Assembly (NCBI GenBank): GCA_916610825.1 | Contig: OU744450.1 | Coordinates: forward strand, 9,072,261-9,136,260 | Origin: Haliclystus octoradiatus | Taxonomy: Eukaryota; Cnidaria; Staurozoa; Stauromedusae; Haliclystidae | DNA: 64,000 nt | Direction of reading: 5' to 3' | Part shown: positions 13,501 through 28,500 of the stretch, one piece after another | How the letters are laid out: each line of letters opens with the position of its first letter | Numbering within the stretch: position 1 is the first letter of the stretch | Notes under the pieces: generated by a model | Database searches by the model: none | What the model was told of the DNA's origin: nothing | The model's input: only the letters and a program-made list of their open reading frames with translations | Position numbers and translations under genes: made by a program

Positions 13501-16500
13501 GCCACATTCTTAGATCATTCCATTTGCTTTCCAATCACCTCATTGTTGTTGTAATCCCCAAAGTAATATAAGGATATGGTATTTGCGTAATTAATTGATT
13601 TGGCAATACATATGTTGTATAATCGCTAGATGTGTTGTATAAGACAAAGAATTTGAAAGTGCTTGCTTTATCTTTAGATATTTATTTCCAATAATATCTT
13701 TGAGTTTCAGAAATAATCTTTAAATATATTTTCAAATTCAATATTATTAACAATTGCTGTTATTCAGAAGGCAAATCAAGCCATGTTATAGTCATACAGT
13801 TGACTGAGATGGAGTCTGCAGAAATCGACAAAGACATTGATATAGACTATTCGCTTTGCGTCATTTGCTAAAATGTTGGGGAAAATACGAACTTGTTTTT
13901 CCGGCTAGAAGTAATCTTAAAGAAGGAGAGCTTATTCAGAAGGCAAATCAAGCCATGTTATAGTCATACAGTTGACTGAGATGGAGTCTGCAGAAATCGA
14001 CAAAGACATTGATATAGACTATTCGCTTTGCGTCATTTGCTAAAATGTTGGGGAAAATACGAACTTGTTTTTCCAGCTAGAAGTAATCTTAAAGAAGGAG
14101 AGCTTTTTTATAAAGGTAATATATTGCTTTGCAGCTCCACATATATATCAAATAAGTAATTGATGTGTCGGGATCGCAAAAGGGCGTTTGATAATTATTG
14201 ATAATTAACTACCATTAACAGTAATTTTCATATTCATCAGCGATATTTTGGCTGTACACGGTCGTGTATCAACATTTTTAGTATAATAGATAGTTGTGTC
14301 AGCGTGTTGAATAAAATCTGGGGCATAGATGTTTCATCACATATGATGCTATTTATATGTGTTTTCTTTTTTCAAGGATATTCATCTCTAGCAACATATT
14401 TAGTAAAATTTCAGCAGATTGACGCCATACGAAACATCAAAATTTAGGCAATTTGAAGCAGATACTCCAAGATAATAAAGCTAAATGGCATAAGAATTGC
14501 TGCAATGAATATAGTGGAAAGGAACTAGAGCGTGATAAAAAAAGAAAGTTGAAAGATTACATCGAGACAGACAGAATGGAAGCGATAAGACAAAGGGCTA
14601 AGCGAAGCAGTAGATACTGTGAAGATTTAATCAAGGTGTGCTTCTTTTGTGAACAGTCAGATTCACTCAATTTAGGTAATCTTTCGGAAGTGTTAACTCT
14701 GAAAATTGGTGAAAAATTGCTTTGTTGCGCTAAAGCGCTTAATGATACAGAACTATTAGCCAAACTAGATGCAGGAGATTTAGCAGCAAAATATCATAAG
14801 ATATGTCTGATAAAAATTTACAACAGATCAAGATCGCTATTTAGACCAAACGATGGTACTAAGAAGTTAAGAACACGTATGAAACATGTGAATCATTAGC
14901 ATTGCAATATGTAGTAGACTTTGTACACAATAAACTATCATTGGAGAAAGAATCAACCTTGAGAGTACCAGACTTGTCAAAATCATACACAACTAAGGTC
15001 AATGAACTATTAAAACCGCATAAGTTGGAAGCTAGATATGTACATGCAACATGTTTCCGAGAGCGTTTTGCTGAACGTCTGTGTAATTGCCATGTCGCAA
15101 AATCTAAAAATGAATATTTAGTCACCAGTGCTTCAACTATTTCAACCATCAGTTGGAATGGTCTACTGATGATCTGATATTCGATATGAACAAAATATCA
15201 AATGAATTGAGGAGTGATTGCTTTACCCACAAAAAGACTGAATTCAATGGTAGTTTTACATATTTTGTCAAGAAGAATCTATCCCATCTTCATAAGCGGC
15301 AATGATAAATTTAATGTTATATGGCAGTACATGTGCTAGCGACGATGCAGATATAGATGCAACTGCACCAGCTCAATTGATAGCACAATTAACTATGCAG
15401 AATATGAAAATTAAATCAATGTCATTGAAATCTCCACACATGCACAAAAAGAATGAAACACCATTAGCTGTTTATATTGGATTATTGATACATAGCCAAG
15501 CATAGCAATCACCGCGATCATAGCATACAGTAGCAAACAGCGATTTTATCTTGCTCTGAGTTGATGTGGAAAGCATATTTACTGTGTGTTTTTTTCTTAG
15601 GTGAAAGACTTCTACCGGTATTCAGTTTTGCAACGTGGATGCTACCTGGAATACAGGTATGATTAGATAGAAATTTTCATATTTGTTATTTACAGGGAAC
15701 TGCATGTTCCTACCTGAATATTTTATTTGTTTTATGGTGCTGCTTTTGTGTAGCCTACTTTTAGTATTGAGCTGGAAGTGAACATATTAGCTTGGCTATT
15801 ATACTGATACCTTAGTCCTCAACCCTCAACATCACTCCAGTTGTTGTAGCCAATCCGATACAATCCCATATGATGGGTTGACTGTTGTGCCGAACAACAA
15901 CTGAAGTTTTCTATTTTGTGAGTTTACTTCAATCAGAAAAAACTTACTAACTCAAGAAGATCATACTCGTTTCAATATAGTGTGATCATCAGTAGAAGAT
16001 GTAATACATGCTCCAATATGCCCGTTTATTGAATTTCAATATTTTTTGTAAATCCCCAGATTACATGGTACTTATCCAATGCCCATAGTAACCACCTGCC
16101 AAAACAGAAAAAATAGTGATGCGAACTAAAGACCTATAATTGTGTGGCTGCTCCACCTAGAGGACATTGTTATTTTATGTACGGATTGAAGGAGCTGCTG
16201 AAACCTTTAAGAGTTACTATGGTACAGCCATATTTGCTGAACGATGTTGCATGCATGACCTCCTTTTAATTTCTCACGTTCTTTTTTTGCATAGGTGGAC
16301 AAGCAATTACAGAAAAAATGAACAAAAATATTACGAAACTGACAAAAAAAGATATCCATTAAGCATCAACTTATTGTCATTAACTGCAAAACCCGCACTA
16401 CCAGCAATATATTCACCAAAAGACGTTTTAACAATGAAAGTGAATTTTTACCTGGTTTAAAAAGAGATCTAATTTATCACTTTTTGATGTTGAGGAGATT

Positions 16501-19500
16501 TGAAGAGGAGGAAAAGCTGGTGATTGAGGAGATGAACTCCCATATGGAATTTATTGGTATAGAAATCCAAAAAGTAAAAATGAATTGATAAATTCATCTA
16601 TCACTCAAATTTTAAGATTGATGGTTTTTGATAGATTAAAAAGATTGCTCCAGTGTCAATCTGTTGGATTGTTAACTTATCCCGTAGATGACATGCCAAT
16701 GTTGGAAATTATTTCACCATTTGTGGATGGTATATCATTAGACAAGAACCCTGCTGTTGGGGAAACCCCGGATAATGATGACCCTGGTGTTGAGGAAATT
16801 TCATATGAAGAGTTGTGACTAACATATGTAAATTATTTAAGCACAAACGAGGAGGATAATGTTGACGAAGATTGGTTTTAACCTATATATTTTGTATTAG
16901 CTTAACTAGTAGCAAAACACGTTGAAAAACAAGTAAGTATTGGATACAAGTAATAATCATTCTTAATGACATCTTCATAATTGAAATTAGATTTAGGAAT
17001 GTATGTAATTTGCTTAAAGATATCATATCAAAATAATTTGTTTCATCGCTGTCATCCGAACATTGTCAATTATGAAGCAAGAATATATTAAATTAAATGT
17101 ACAGCATTAGCATATCGTAATATAATAGTCTTCTTAATTTCCTTGATTATTAATTTTTATCAGTTGTTAAAAATGCGTTTACTTATAAATATCGATTTGA
17201 ATGAAATTTTGTTAAACTAGAATACCAGTTACACGCAATGCCAATGTTGGAAATTATTTCACCATTTGTGGATGGTATATCATTAGACAAGAACCCTGCT
17301 GTTGGGGAAACCCCGGATAATGATGACCCTGGTGTTGAGGAAATTTCATATGAAGAGTTGTGCCTAACATATGTAAATTATTTAAGCACAAACGAGGAGG
17401 ATAATGTTGACGAAGATTGGTTTTAACCTATATATTTTGTATTAGCTTAACTAGTAGCAAAACACGTTGAAAAACAAGTAAGTATTGGATACAAGTAATA
17501 ATCATTCTTAATGACATCTTCATAATTGAAATTAGATTTAGGAATGTATGTAATTTGCTTAAAGATATCATATCAAAATAATTTGTTTCATCGCTGTCAT
17601 CCGAACATTGTCAATTATGAAGCAAGAATATATTAAATTAAATGTACAGCATTAGCATATCGTAATATAATAGTCTTCTTAATTTCCTTGATTATTAATT
17701 TTTATCAGTTGTTAAAAATGCGTTTACTTATAAATATCGATTTGAATGAAATTTTGTTAAACTAGAATACCAGTTACACGCAATGCGTGTTGTAGAGGCT
17801 ACATGCATATATTAACTACATGCATGACGGGCTATAACGTCCACAAATATCAAAAAATTGATTAATAGCAGATATTAAGAGATGCATTATTTACACATTT
17901 ATGTGGCAAAATTATTTTATTCTACATTATTTATTGTTCTTTAACTGTGAGACTTGGTGATGGCAATTTATATATTTACGGGATACCGGATACGGGATAT
18001 ATTTACATATAGCTGACCATGAGTTATAAAATTGAATTTCATAATTTCTTTGTAATATTTGCAATTTCTTCTTCTCATTATCGTCTAGAAATAATTTCAT
18101 AGCGGTCCGAGATAAATCGGATAATTTTTGGCGAATCAGATTCAACATATTTGAATCGGATTCTGTAAGTAGTTTAATTTATAATAACATCCTTGTAGAA
18201 TCATCATCATCAAATTCATCACGTGTTCCGTAAATTGAGTTTATTAACGCAAATGTTCTTTCTAAGTTGTAATAAGGAAGCAAAGCATTCCTAAATGCTA
18301 CTTCTAAGTAATCTGAATTTGAAAAGGATATTAAGTGAGACTCTATTGCCCTCTATTCTCTTTCACTAATTCAATCAGATCACATTTAGTTGGTCAATTG
18401 TTGACCACTGGGCAGCACCGCTACCAACGATTTGTGAAATTTGTTACCTGAATGCAATCTGAAAACTATTTCATTTGAAACTTGAATGATGATAATATCA
18501 TCATGATTAACATTTGTAGTGCTGTTTTAAGAATGTGTGTATTTCATTCAGGGTTTTAATTTACAGTTTACATTTTGTTCGAGCTATACGTATCAATTCT
18601 ATATCCTCGTTTGTGCCTGTTTACAACTTGCATTCTTGAGTTCTGAGTTTTAACTCGTCTTGCTCCCGTCGTGCTTATGTAGTAGGCTCACGCAATTGCT
18701 GGACACACTTTAACATGTGATATAGATGAATAAGCAGGACAAAGGAAATGGCTAGTTTGCATTGATGACATTGATATCTCTTTTTCTCAACACAATCTTG
18801 AGTACTTTTGGCACAGCTCGCTGCTTGTACTATATCACCGTCATAAAAGCTTAAACTTGTCACATTTCATGTGTTAGTAAATGTGTGAACTTTCGCTCCA
18901 CTTGCAGACATAATAGTCGACATAGATCATTGAAATTTGACACTGAGAAGTAAATTGACGGTTGCTTGTCAATCGTGAACTATTCGCAAAGTCCAGTTAA
19001 ATTAAAAAACTTGGATTCAGCAGAATAAGCTCCTGAACAATAAGTCCACTTAACTGTAGCTATGCAATTTCTAAACATTTTAATTAGCATTTTATTATTT
19101 CCAAGAGTCTTTAATAAATACATCCATGTCATTCTAAATTTGTTTACATTAAAACAATAGCAGCGGCGACGATCGTCGGAACACCATGACAACAGAGAAA
19201 CGGACACCTACTCGACAAAAAGAACGACACTGGCGTTGTAAATATCTTACTTTTTTGCAGAAAATCGTTAATATCTCTTCATACAATAAAAATCTAGAAT
19301 AAATTATTAGCGCAGCTCGCTGTTTGGACAACGACGATCATTTTAAGCTGTAGTTTGTCACATTTCATAGATTAATAAATGCGTGAAAAGAACACATTCA
19401 TACACACAGGCACGCACGGATCTCTATTTGTATATAGATTATTCAAAGTGGGTATATTCCTCATGATGTTCAATTTTATTAGTCCCTTCAGCTATACACA

Positions 19501-22500
19501 ATTGGAATAGTGGGCAATGGTCAAATCAAACCCGATGATAGGCAGACTTACACATTCGTCTAGCTGCTTCCTCGCGCAGCTCCGACAAAAGAGTGTACCT
19601 CGTAATAATGTATATTTGCAACCTAGGAAGTTTTGATTGAAATGTAATTACCATTCTTCCCTCCGTCCTGTGATACGCAATATATACCACACATGTAATC
19701 CAATGTGGGCTATATCTCTCTATCAGTGGAAGCGGCATCGGTCAGCGTGCCTATAGCTCTGTAGTTTTAACAATTCAAATTAATACCATACATCGAAGTG
19801 TACCTCATAATGTCCTGCTAATTCATTTAGACTGTTTTACGTATGTATGAGTACCAGATCCCAATTACATATGTGATATATTCCCAATATTTAGCTATAC
19901 ATATACTCAGAGAAAGATTGCACTCGGTCTCTAAGAAACCCAAGTGTGTACTGATAATGCAAAGTACCATAATTTTACTAATATCAAGTATTTAGCACAG
20001 ATGCCTCTATGCGCTAGCCGTTCTGAAATCTCTACGAGAGTGGATAAATATTTTATACGCTCTCGATCATTCAGTTAACCCACATATAACCCGTGTAATG
20101 CAAATTAAAACATTAAAGTTAACACTCCACTAGAAACTTGAAAATTATTGAATATATGCCCCTCTAGAAAAACATAAACCGAAGGCAGGGAAATCTGATC
20201 TCAGCTTATTTAGCAAATTGTTTTTAGTCAGCCAAGTGAGAGATTTGAATATGGAAGAATTTTTTAGTCATGAGAATCAGCCGTTCCCACCATCAATTTC
20301 CAGTTTTGGTGAGCTGAGATAGAGCACAAAGTCTGAATTAGCAGAAATACTGAAATAGTTTTTTTACCGCAAACGCTGTTTGTTGGCTCAGTTGATGTAA
20401 TTGTTTAAGCTGCTGCTGTACTTACAAATATTTTACGCCCAAAAACTGAGAAAACTCTTATTGAATACTTCGATTGATTTTACAGACATGTTACATTAGA
20501 AGTAGAAAAATTGAAGGTACATAGAGTGGATTTTGTTTGGGATAGTTATGGTGAGAAAAATATTAAAGGACAAGTAAGAAAACAAAAGAGGTGTTGGAAC
20601 AGAGAGACAGATTAAAGAAAACCTAAATTTACCCAAAAACTGGAATGATTTTTTACGAAACAGCAATAACAAAGTGGCATTATTCTCCTGTCTTGCATAG
20701 TTTCTCACAGAAGATAATATGTTTTCTTGTCAAGCAGTTTCAACATTTAATGATTATGTTATTTTCAATGGACTTACAAGAACTCTATAATCTCAATGCA
20801 CCCACGAAGAAGCTGATACAAGAATTTCCATCCATGTGCTGGATCTTATCAAATGCGGTTTTAAAGATATTATGATTAGAGCTGTAGATACAGATGTTTT
20901 GGTTTTGGGTTGTGGCGTATTATTTTATTTTAAAAGACATTGGTCTTGATCATTTTTGGCTTGAGTATAGAGTAGGTCAGCATCGTTGCAATATTCCACT
21001 TCATAGCATTGCTTTACTTTTTGGTGTTGCGAAGTATGAGTCTCTGCCTGCATTCCATGCCTTAACCGTCTGTGATTCAACTTCTTTCTTTTTCAGTAAA
21101 GGCAAACGACTGCTTGGAAAACATGGAAATCATTTGTTCCAGTCACTGATGCATTCCGTGGCATGTACAAGCCATGTACCACTATTTATCAACACGACAT
21201 AGAAACATTTTCAAGGTTTATTATTTTGATGTATGACTCTACTTCTGGGGAGACATCAGTTAACAAAGTTCGGCAAGAATTATTAGGTAATGGTACACAA
21301 GACCTTGATAGTATTCCACCAACTTCGGCGGCACTACAGCAACATGTTTTGCGTTCTATGTATCAATCTGGTCATATTTGGGGCCAATGTTTAGTAGTGT
21401 GTCCAGATTATTCGAATTCCTAGGATTGGGGATGGAGAACTAGTGAAAAAGGATTGATACCATTTTGGCCAGACCTGCCTCCCATAGCAAATGCTTGTAG
21501 GGACCTAGTCAAATGTGGCTGTAGTGTTGAAAGAGGATGCCTTCAAGGATCATGTGGCTGCCACCGTCTTCTATTACAATGTACTCAAATGTGTAAAAAT
21601 TGTAAAGGTAACTGTAAAAGAGATTAAATGTCGATTGCATTTTAAACTACTGTACATAATATCAGGGTATTTACCTTTATAGTACATTTCTATGAAATCA
21701 GGTAAATATAATATCGGATGTATCTGAAGATGCAAAGTATATACCCTTGTCTATTAACAATAACTTTTGGTTCGTTATTAGTTACCAACTGTCTCAAACA
21801 GGTTCACAGCTATAATCCTTTTTATTAAATATTTGACTTAATTAGAGATTCAGTAACAAGAAACTGCCAAATAGATTTTTTAATATTAGGCATTAATTTA
21901 TTCGGAAGTATAATTATATGTAATGGTATGAAAATCTCAAATATTTCAAATTTTAGACTTAGCTATTTACTCATTAAAATGTATGTACGCACACGCAAAT
22001 TTGGCAATATCTATACAAATTAATGCTTGAAATTTGATTTTTCTGTTCTGACTATTCTGACTGTTATTCACTTTTAATATATATATACGAAGTGTTTTAC
22101 AATGTTTCTGGTCATTAATACAAGCTATTGAAATCATTTAAACAAATTTTTCGAGTCAAAAACAGTTCCAATGCGCATGTGCAAATTCTTTTACGTCACC
22201 AGCCTCACTCGTGAGAGTTGTATAGAGAGACAGTGCAGCACATGCGCTAAAGCAGTTGTGTAGGCCTTACCTGAAGCAGGAAGAAGTCAAAAGTTAAAGT
22301 TGAAGAATTTTCAAAAGTTTTCAATATTTATCTCAAGAATCACTCATATTCATGTACAAAGTATCTCGTCAAAATCAACACAGTTAAGTTTTTTCTTCAT
22401 TTTATAATATTAATTTTTGTTATTAAGGTATTTAGGATATAATAAAGCTTGTTTCCATTTACGTTTCCTCGTGTCGTCAATCATGGCGTCACCATCTCCT

Positions 22501-25500
22501 TCTGAACAGTCATCTAATTTTATTGTAGAAAATGAACCTAAAAGCAGCGATACGCTACCTATCCAAATGTTGGCAAAACTACAAGAAACTATGCAAGAAA
22601 TACAGAGTTCTTTTTGAAGTACATAGAAGACAGGATGTACAAAATACATTGCCTGTTCAAAATGATCAAACACAAAAAGCTTCAGATGAAGCTGATACGA
22701 TATCCATCACACTGGATAACTCGTTAGCCTTGCAAAAAGGTAACACAAATGCTCCAATACAATGAGCAATACAAACGTCAACACCAGATGAAACACACGA
22801 ACCACACGATATTAGTCATGATGAGGATGATCTAAGTATATTTGCAGAAGATGATGATGTTTTTGATGACGATTCTTTTATGCAAAAAATTGATGATTTC
22901 CTAAAACCAGATAGTACTTATGGGCCGGGGCCACCGCTTTCGGATGATCTCGCTGTATTAGTTAACATAGAATTTGCTAATGATTTGGGTAACGCAAAGC
23001 GAACTGAAATTTTTGATGCGTATCCAATCCCTAAAAATTGTGCTGAATTAATTGTGCCAAAAGTTAATGAAGTGATTTGGCACAAGCTGAAATCATTTGA
23101 GCAACGTAAAGATCGTCGCACAGCCTTTCAACGTCGCACAGCCTTTTAAATTGTTAGGACCACAAGTGCATTGCACAGACCATTGATGAATTTTTGAAGG
23201 CAAAATCACAAAAATATCCCCCTGATTACCAATCAATAGCCAAAAGGCTTTTTCACTGCATTACCATACTTGGACATACCAATCTTGAGCTTCCTTTCAG
23301 ACGTCGTGATTTAATTCGACCACTGCTAAGAAAAAACCTCAGACAAGCTTGCAACCGCTCAAACCTATCAACCGAGCAACTTTTCGGACATGACCTCAGT
23401 ACTCTTGCTGCAAGCTCTCGTTCTGAAAATCTGCTTTTCATTCGAGATACTAATCTTCCAAACACGTATGGTCAAAATAGATACTCTCCATACCCAGTGC
23501 CAGACCATACTTGTTCTATTTTAGGGAACACGGGGAGGTCTTTCCGCCCTCCCCTTTTCAAAAGCAAAATTACCAGCAATCCAGATAACAAAAAACAGCA
23601 TTATCAACATCAAAGGCACACACAACAGGAGTACCAACATCAACAACATCAAAAAACAAACAGATAACCACAACCACAACAGAAAAAAATTCAGACCAAG
23701 GCACCCATTTTAACAAATTATCAGGTATCTTTAATAAAACCTTACTTGATGAAAAAAGTAAAATCTTTTTCAGGGGGTCAAATATCTAAATATTTTTATG
23801 AATGGTTAGTCATTACAAGTGACTCAGGCATATTAGACATTGTCAAAGGAGAAAAACTTGATTTTTTTTCTGAACCACTACACAATGGCTCAGAGGGAAG
23901 AAGCTTTATACCTTGTGCGCATCGTAAGATGGTAGAAGATGATATTAACTTGTTACAATCAAAAAACTTATTATTCAATGCACAAGAACTACACATGATT
24001 TTCTATCACCTATCTTTTCTGTTCCAAAACATGAAAAAATAGGACTCATATTAACTTTAAAGGCATTAAATCAATATATTAATTATTTTGATTTTAAAAT
24101 GAATTCAATTCATGCAGCATTACATCTCATTACACAAAATTGCTGGATGGCATCAATAGATTAGAAAGGTGCTTACTACAGTGTGCCTCTTCATCCTGAC
24201 TATCAGCGATTTTTAAAATTTCAATATAGTGATGAAAATTATAAATACACTTGTTATCCAAATGGACTTTCATCATGTCCTAGGAATTTTACAAAACTAT
24301 AAAAACCTGCTCTTGCTCATTTGAAGCAGAATGGATATATTTTAGTTGCTAATATTGATGATATTCTGGTAATAGCACCTTCATATGAAAAATGTTGTGA
24401 AACTGTTATTGAAACTTTGAAAATGTTTGATAGACTTGGTTTTGTAGTCCATCCAGAAAAGTCTGTTTTTCATCCAACACAAAATGTCACCTTTTCAGGA
24501 TTTGATTTAAATTCAAAATTAATGACAATTTCTCTAACAAAGACAAAAAATGGAAAAAAATGCTCTACTTTCTAGCATGATTAACACATCAAACACATCA
24601 TCTTTTCACATAAACTATTTGGAATTGCTTGCTGCATATTTTGCACTTAAAGCATCTATGCCTTTATTACATGGAAAACATGGAAAAATGATGATTGATA
24701 ACATAGCAGCGGTATCTATTATCAATAATAAGGGCACGTGTTACAATGAACATTACAATTCACTGGCCTCAGAACTATGGGTACTATGTGAAAATTTAAG
24801 CCGATTTTGAATCTAGACATATTAATCTAGACAGCGAGAGGCAGCTTAATTCTCAAATTCTCTCGCCTGCCCTATCTCAGTTATCAGTAAAACCCATCAT
24901 TGATTTATTTGCATCTCGCTTAAATGCGCAATTCAAAGATTATGTATCATATAGACCAGACCCATTCGCTAAACATATTGATGCATTTACATTGACATGG
25001 TCAAATTTACTTTTTTATTCTTTCCCTCCTGTTCAGTGTTTGTCAAGAACAATGCGCAAAATTATCCAGGATCAAGCCGAAGGCATTGTGATAGCCCCAG
25101 ATTGGCCAACACAAATATGGTATCCTATGTTGAAGGCCATCATGTGCCAGAAACTAATAATTTTACAACCATCTCATCTACTCTTACATCTTCCATCAGA
25201 ACCATCACATGTCCATCCACTCCACGTAAAAATGAAAATACTCACTTGTCATGTGTCAGGGAGCAATTACAAATGCGAGGTTTGACTGCTCCTACAATCG
25301 AAATTATTCTAACATCGTGGCGAAGTGGCACACAATCGCAATATGCATCTGTGACAAAAATGTGGTTTCAATTTTGTGAACAGCATCATCGGGGTTTAGT
25401 TGACCCTCCTTTATCATTTGCTATGCAATTTTTATCAATGCTTTACAAATCAGGATTATCTTATAGTTCTCTAAATACAGCTAGGAGCACATTATCATCT

Positions 25501-28500
25501 CTATTACATTATAACCATTATGTCCCATTTGGACAATTACCCATTGTAAAAAGGTTTATAGAAAGGAATTTTTGAACTCGACCAGCATTACCATGCTATG
25601 TATCGACCTGGGATGTTGGTATTGTTTTTAAATATATTCAGGGTCAGCCTAAACCTCAAGAACTTACACTAAAAGAATTATCCCACAGGTTAGCATTCAT
25701 GCTCATGCTTTTGAGCGGACAGAGATGCTAAACAGTTTGTTCACTTTCAATTAATAGTATGAAAAAAAGAGAAAAATAAGATTGTGTTTAATATTATAGA
25801 AAAACTAAAGCATACAATAATTGGTACACATCAGAAACCATTGGAGTTTTTGGCATATCCAGCTGATAAGTCTCTATGTATGTATCATTAATAGACTGTT
25901 ACCTAGAGAAAACTTGTTAGAAAAGATTGCTATAAATTACTTATTAGTTATATTAAAACTCACGATGCAATTTCAACTGAAAGAGTATCACCTTGGGTTA
26001 AGACTTTCATGTTGGAAGCCATTATAAATATTCAAAATTTCTCTCCACATAGTGTTAGAGCAGCGTCATCTTCCCATTTAGCTGCTTATCATTTCGATGT
26101 AAAAAGATATTATGCTTGCAGCTGGTTGGTCCCAAGGGCAAACATTTGCAAAATATTACCTCAAAAATACAGATAAACAATTTAATTATGGAAATGTCCT
26201 TATCGAATCATCTCTTACGTAATATGATGTATTACATTATAAGTAATTTGCATTGATTTTCCAATATTAAATGTAATTTTCATTGATTTCTAATATGGTT
26301 TGTCAAATTGTAATTTTGCGACCACATGCCCCCACATTTTCTACACCTGATTTAATCGTAAGCAAAGAGTAAAAATAGAGATACAATCATTTAACAATTT
26401 AGCCATCAATTACATCAGTATTTGCATTTTGCAGGGTTAATTCTCGTGTAGCCTAACAAGTTTGTCTGAGCATTTGGGATAATAATGAAAATAGACTTCA
26501 CTCTACACAAACATCACTGACCTCTGACTGGAGCGCCTTGATGAGTGGTGTTACTTGTTTGCGAGCATCCTGCAAAAGAAGCAACAAATGAAGATATTTT
26601 ATGGACACGAATACATACAATATGTCAATTAATAAATGATAAAAGTTGATAAACATATCAATAGAGATACCTTAAATGAAATATATGAAATTAATTATAC
26701 AGACATCAAAATATATCCTTGTAATTTGTAAATCACACAGCCAAAGTTATCAACAAACTAATCATCCATATGTCTCGATGTCACACAAAATAACGAGTTT
26801 GATAATTGTTTTATTATTCATCAAATCAATTATGCAAGAAAACAAAGTTCAAAAGGAGCAAACTCGTTTAAGGTTAGTCTTTCAAATAGTATATGTTTCA
26901 TTTTTTCAGTCAAGTTATAAAGCTATTGATGAAACGCTGAAATGGACTATTTATTTATCCGTGATGTGATTTTTGTATTCTTTTCTATCCTACAAATTCT
27001 ATAATTTTACTTCAGATAACCCAAAAATTCTAAACAAGCGTCAACGTCGGGAAAGTGGGAAACCAATGAGATGATTGACGTTGATGTGACGTAATAGGTA
27101 GGGATAGTAGGATGTATAAAAATCTATGTAGATTGCATCCACATAAGCTCTGTGATTTATAGCCTCATACCAGTCATTCAACATATACAGCAAGGCCTTG
27201 TTTGGGGAATCCATACTGACGATCAGATAAAATGATGTGTTCTTTTAATTATAACAAAAGATAATTAACAACAATTCTTTCCATTACTTTACAGCAAATA
27301 CGTGTAAGCAACATTGGTCTGTGATTTTTTTCATGAGCAGTATCACTTTTCTTGAATATTGGTGAGATGAGGGCTGGTCTTCAAACAACCGGTACAACTC
27401 CAATTAATGATAATTCAAACAAAAAGGAAGCGGTAGGCTATAGTAGTTGTAATGGATATTGCTTTGAAGAATGTAGCAGGATAGCCATCTCATGAACGAG
27501 ATGATATGTCTGGCAGCTGTAAAAGGGTAGAGTATTTTTTTCAAAAGAGAATTCAATGATGCTCAGAGAAAGGTTATCTGCAGGTTCAGGCAAGAATCGG
27601 ATAACTCGGTTATCTTCAGTAAAACGGTTGCAAAATAATCGTTGATAATGTTTGATTAAGTTTCAAAAAGTTAAATTTCTGCCTAGGCAGTGTTAAAATT
27701 GAATTGACTTGAAGTATTTATGTATGCAGTTCCACACTGCATTGTTGCACATTTATGCTTTCTTAGTGATCACTAATAATAGCAGCACAGCAATGCATTT
27801 GTCAAATTATTGGTCAGGGTCCGACAAAAGATTTAGCCTGCCGGAATCTTGAACATTTTCTAAATTTTTTGTTGAGGTTTGGCCTATAAATAAGAAAATT
27901 ATAGATTTTCTTCAGAATTTGATCTAGCCTTCTGGGATCTAGGATCCCTGCAGTTGGAAGTAGAGCTCTCTCTCGGATCGGATTGGGCATTAGTAATACA
28001 AATATTTGAAAAAATTTTCAATTTGAATCTGATATAATTCAAATGTGTTTTAATCTGGAAAGAAATCCGAAAAACCTGAATTCCGCATTAAGAATCAAAT
28101 CTGATCCGACTGAATCAGGATCCGAGAAATGAATAACACTTATACTCTATTTATGTTGATAATGATAATAAAATAGCCCAACTCTGCATATCTTAATATC
28201 AAGAATTTTAAAAATCAAATCCAAAGAAATACTGGGAAAGTCTGATCAGATCCGTAAAAAATCCAATTAAAAAAAAATCCGGTTGGATTGGATCCGACTT
28301 GGATTGCATTCGCAGATCTCTAGTTGGTAGCACTCAGGTGGCAAGAATCAATGTCAGTTTTGTATTTGCAACTAAATACTACCTCACAGTTGATCATGTT
28401 TTCATTTTTGAACAATTTCTGTGGGAGAATTAGGGAAAAGTAGGCCTACATATCTTTTGTGGTAGGGTCCTATCAGTTCTGAAAGTCCCTTTCACTTAGT

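Larger units (their letters stand above)
22480..26230 (+). mobile_element. DIRS-type retroelement, degenerate
   Basis: Gag-like, reverse transcriptase, RNase H and tyrosine-recombinase-like parts follow in the DIRS order and strand inside CASP intron 3. Multiple stops and frameshifts break every part, so it is dead. I could not define its inverted terminal repeats. No integrase of the LTR type is seen. Confidence 0.85.
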
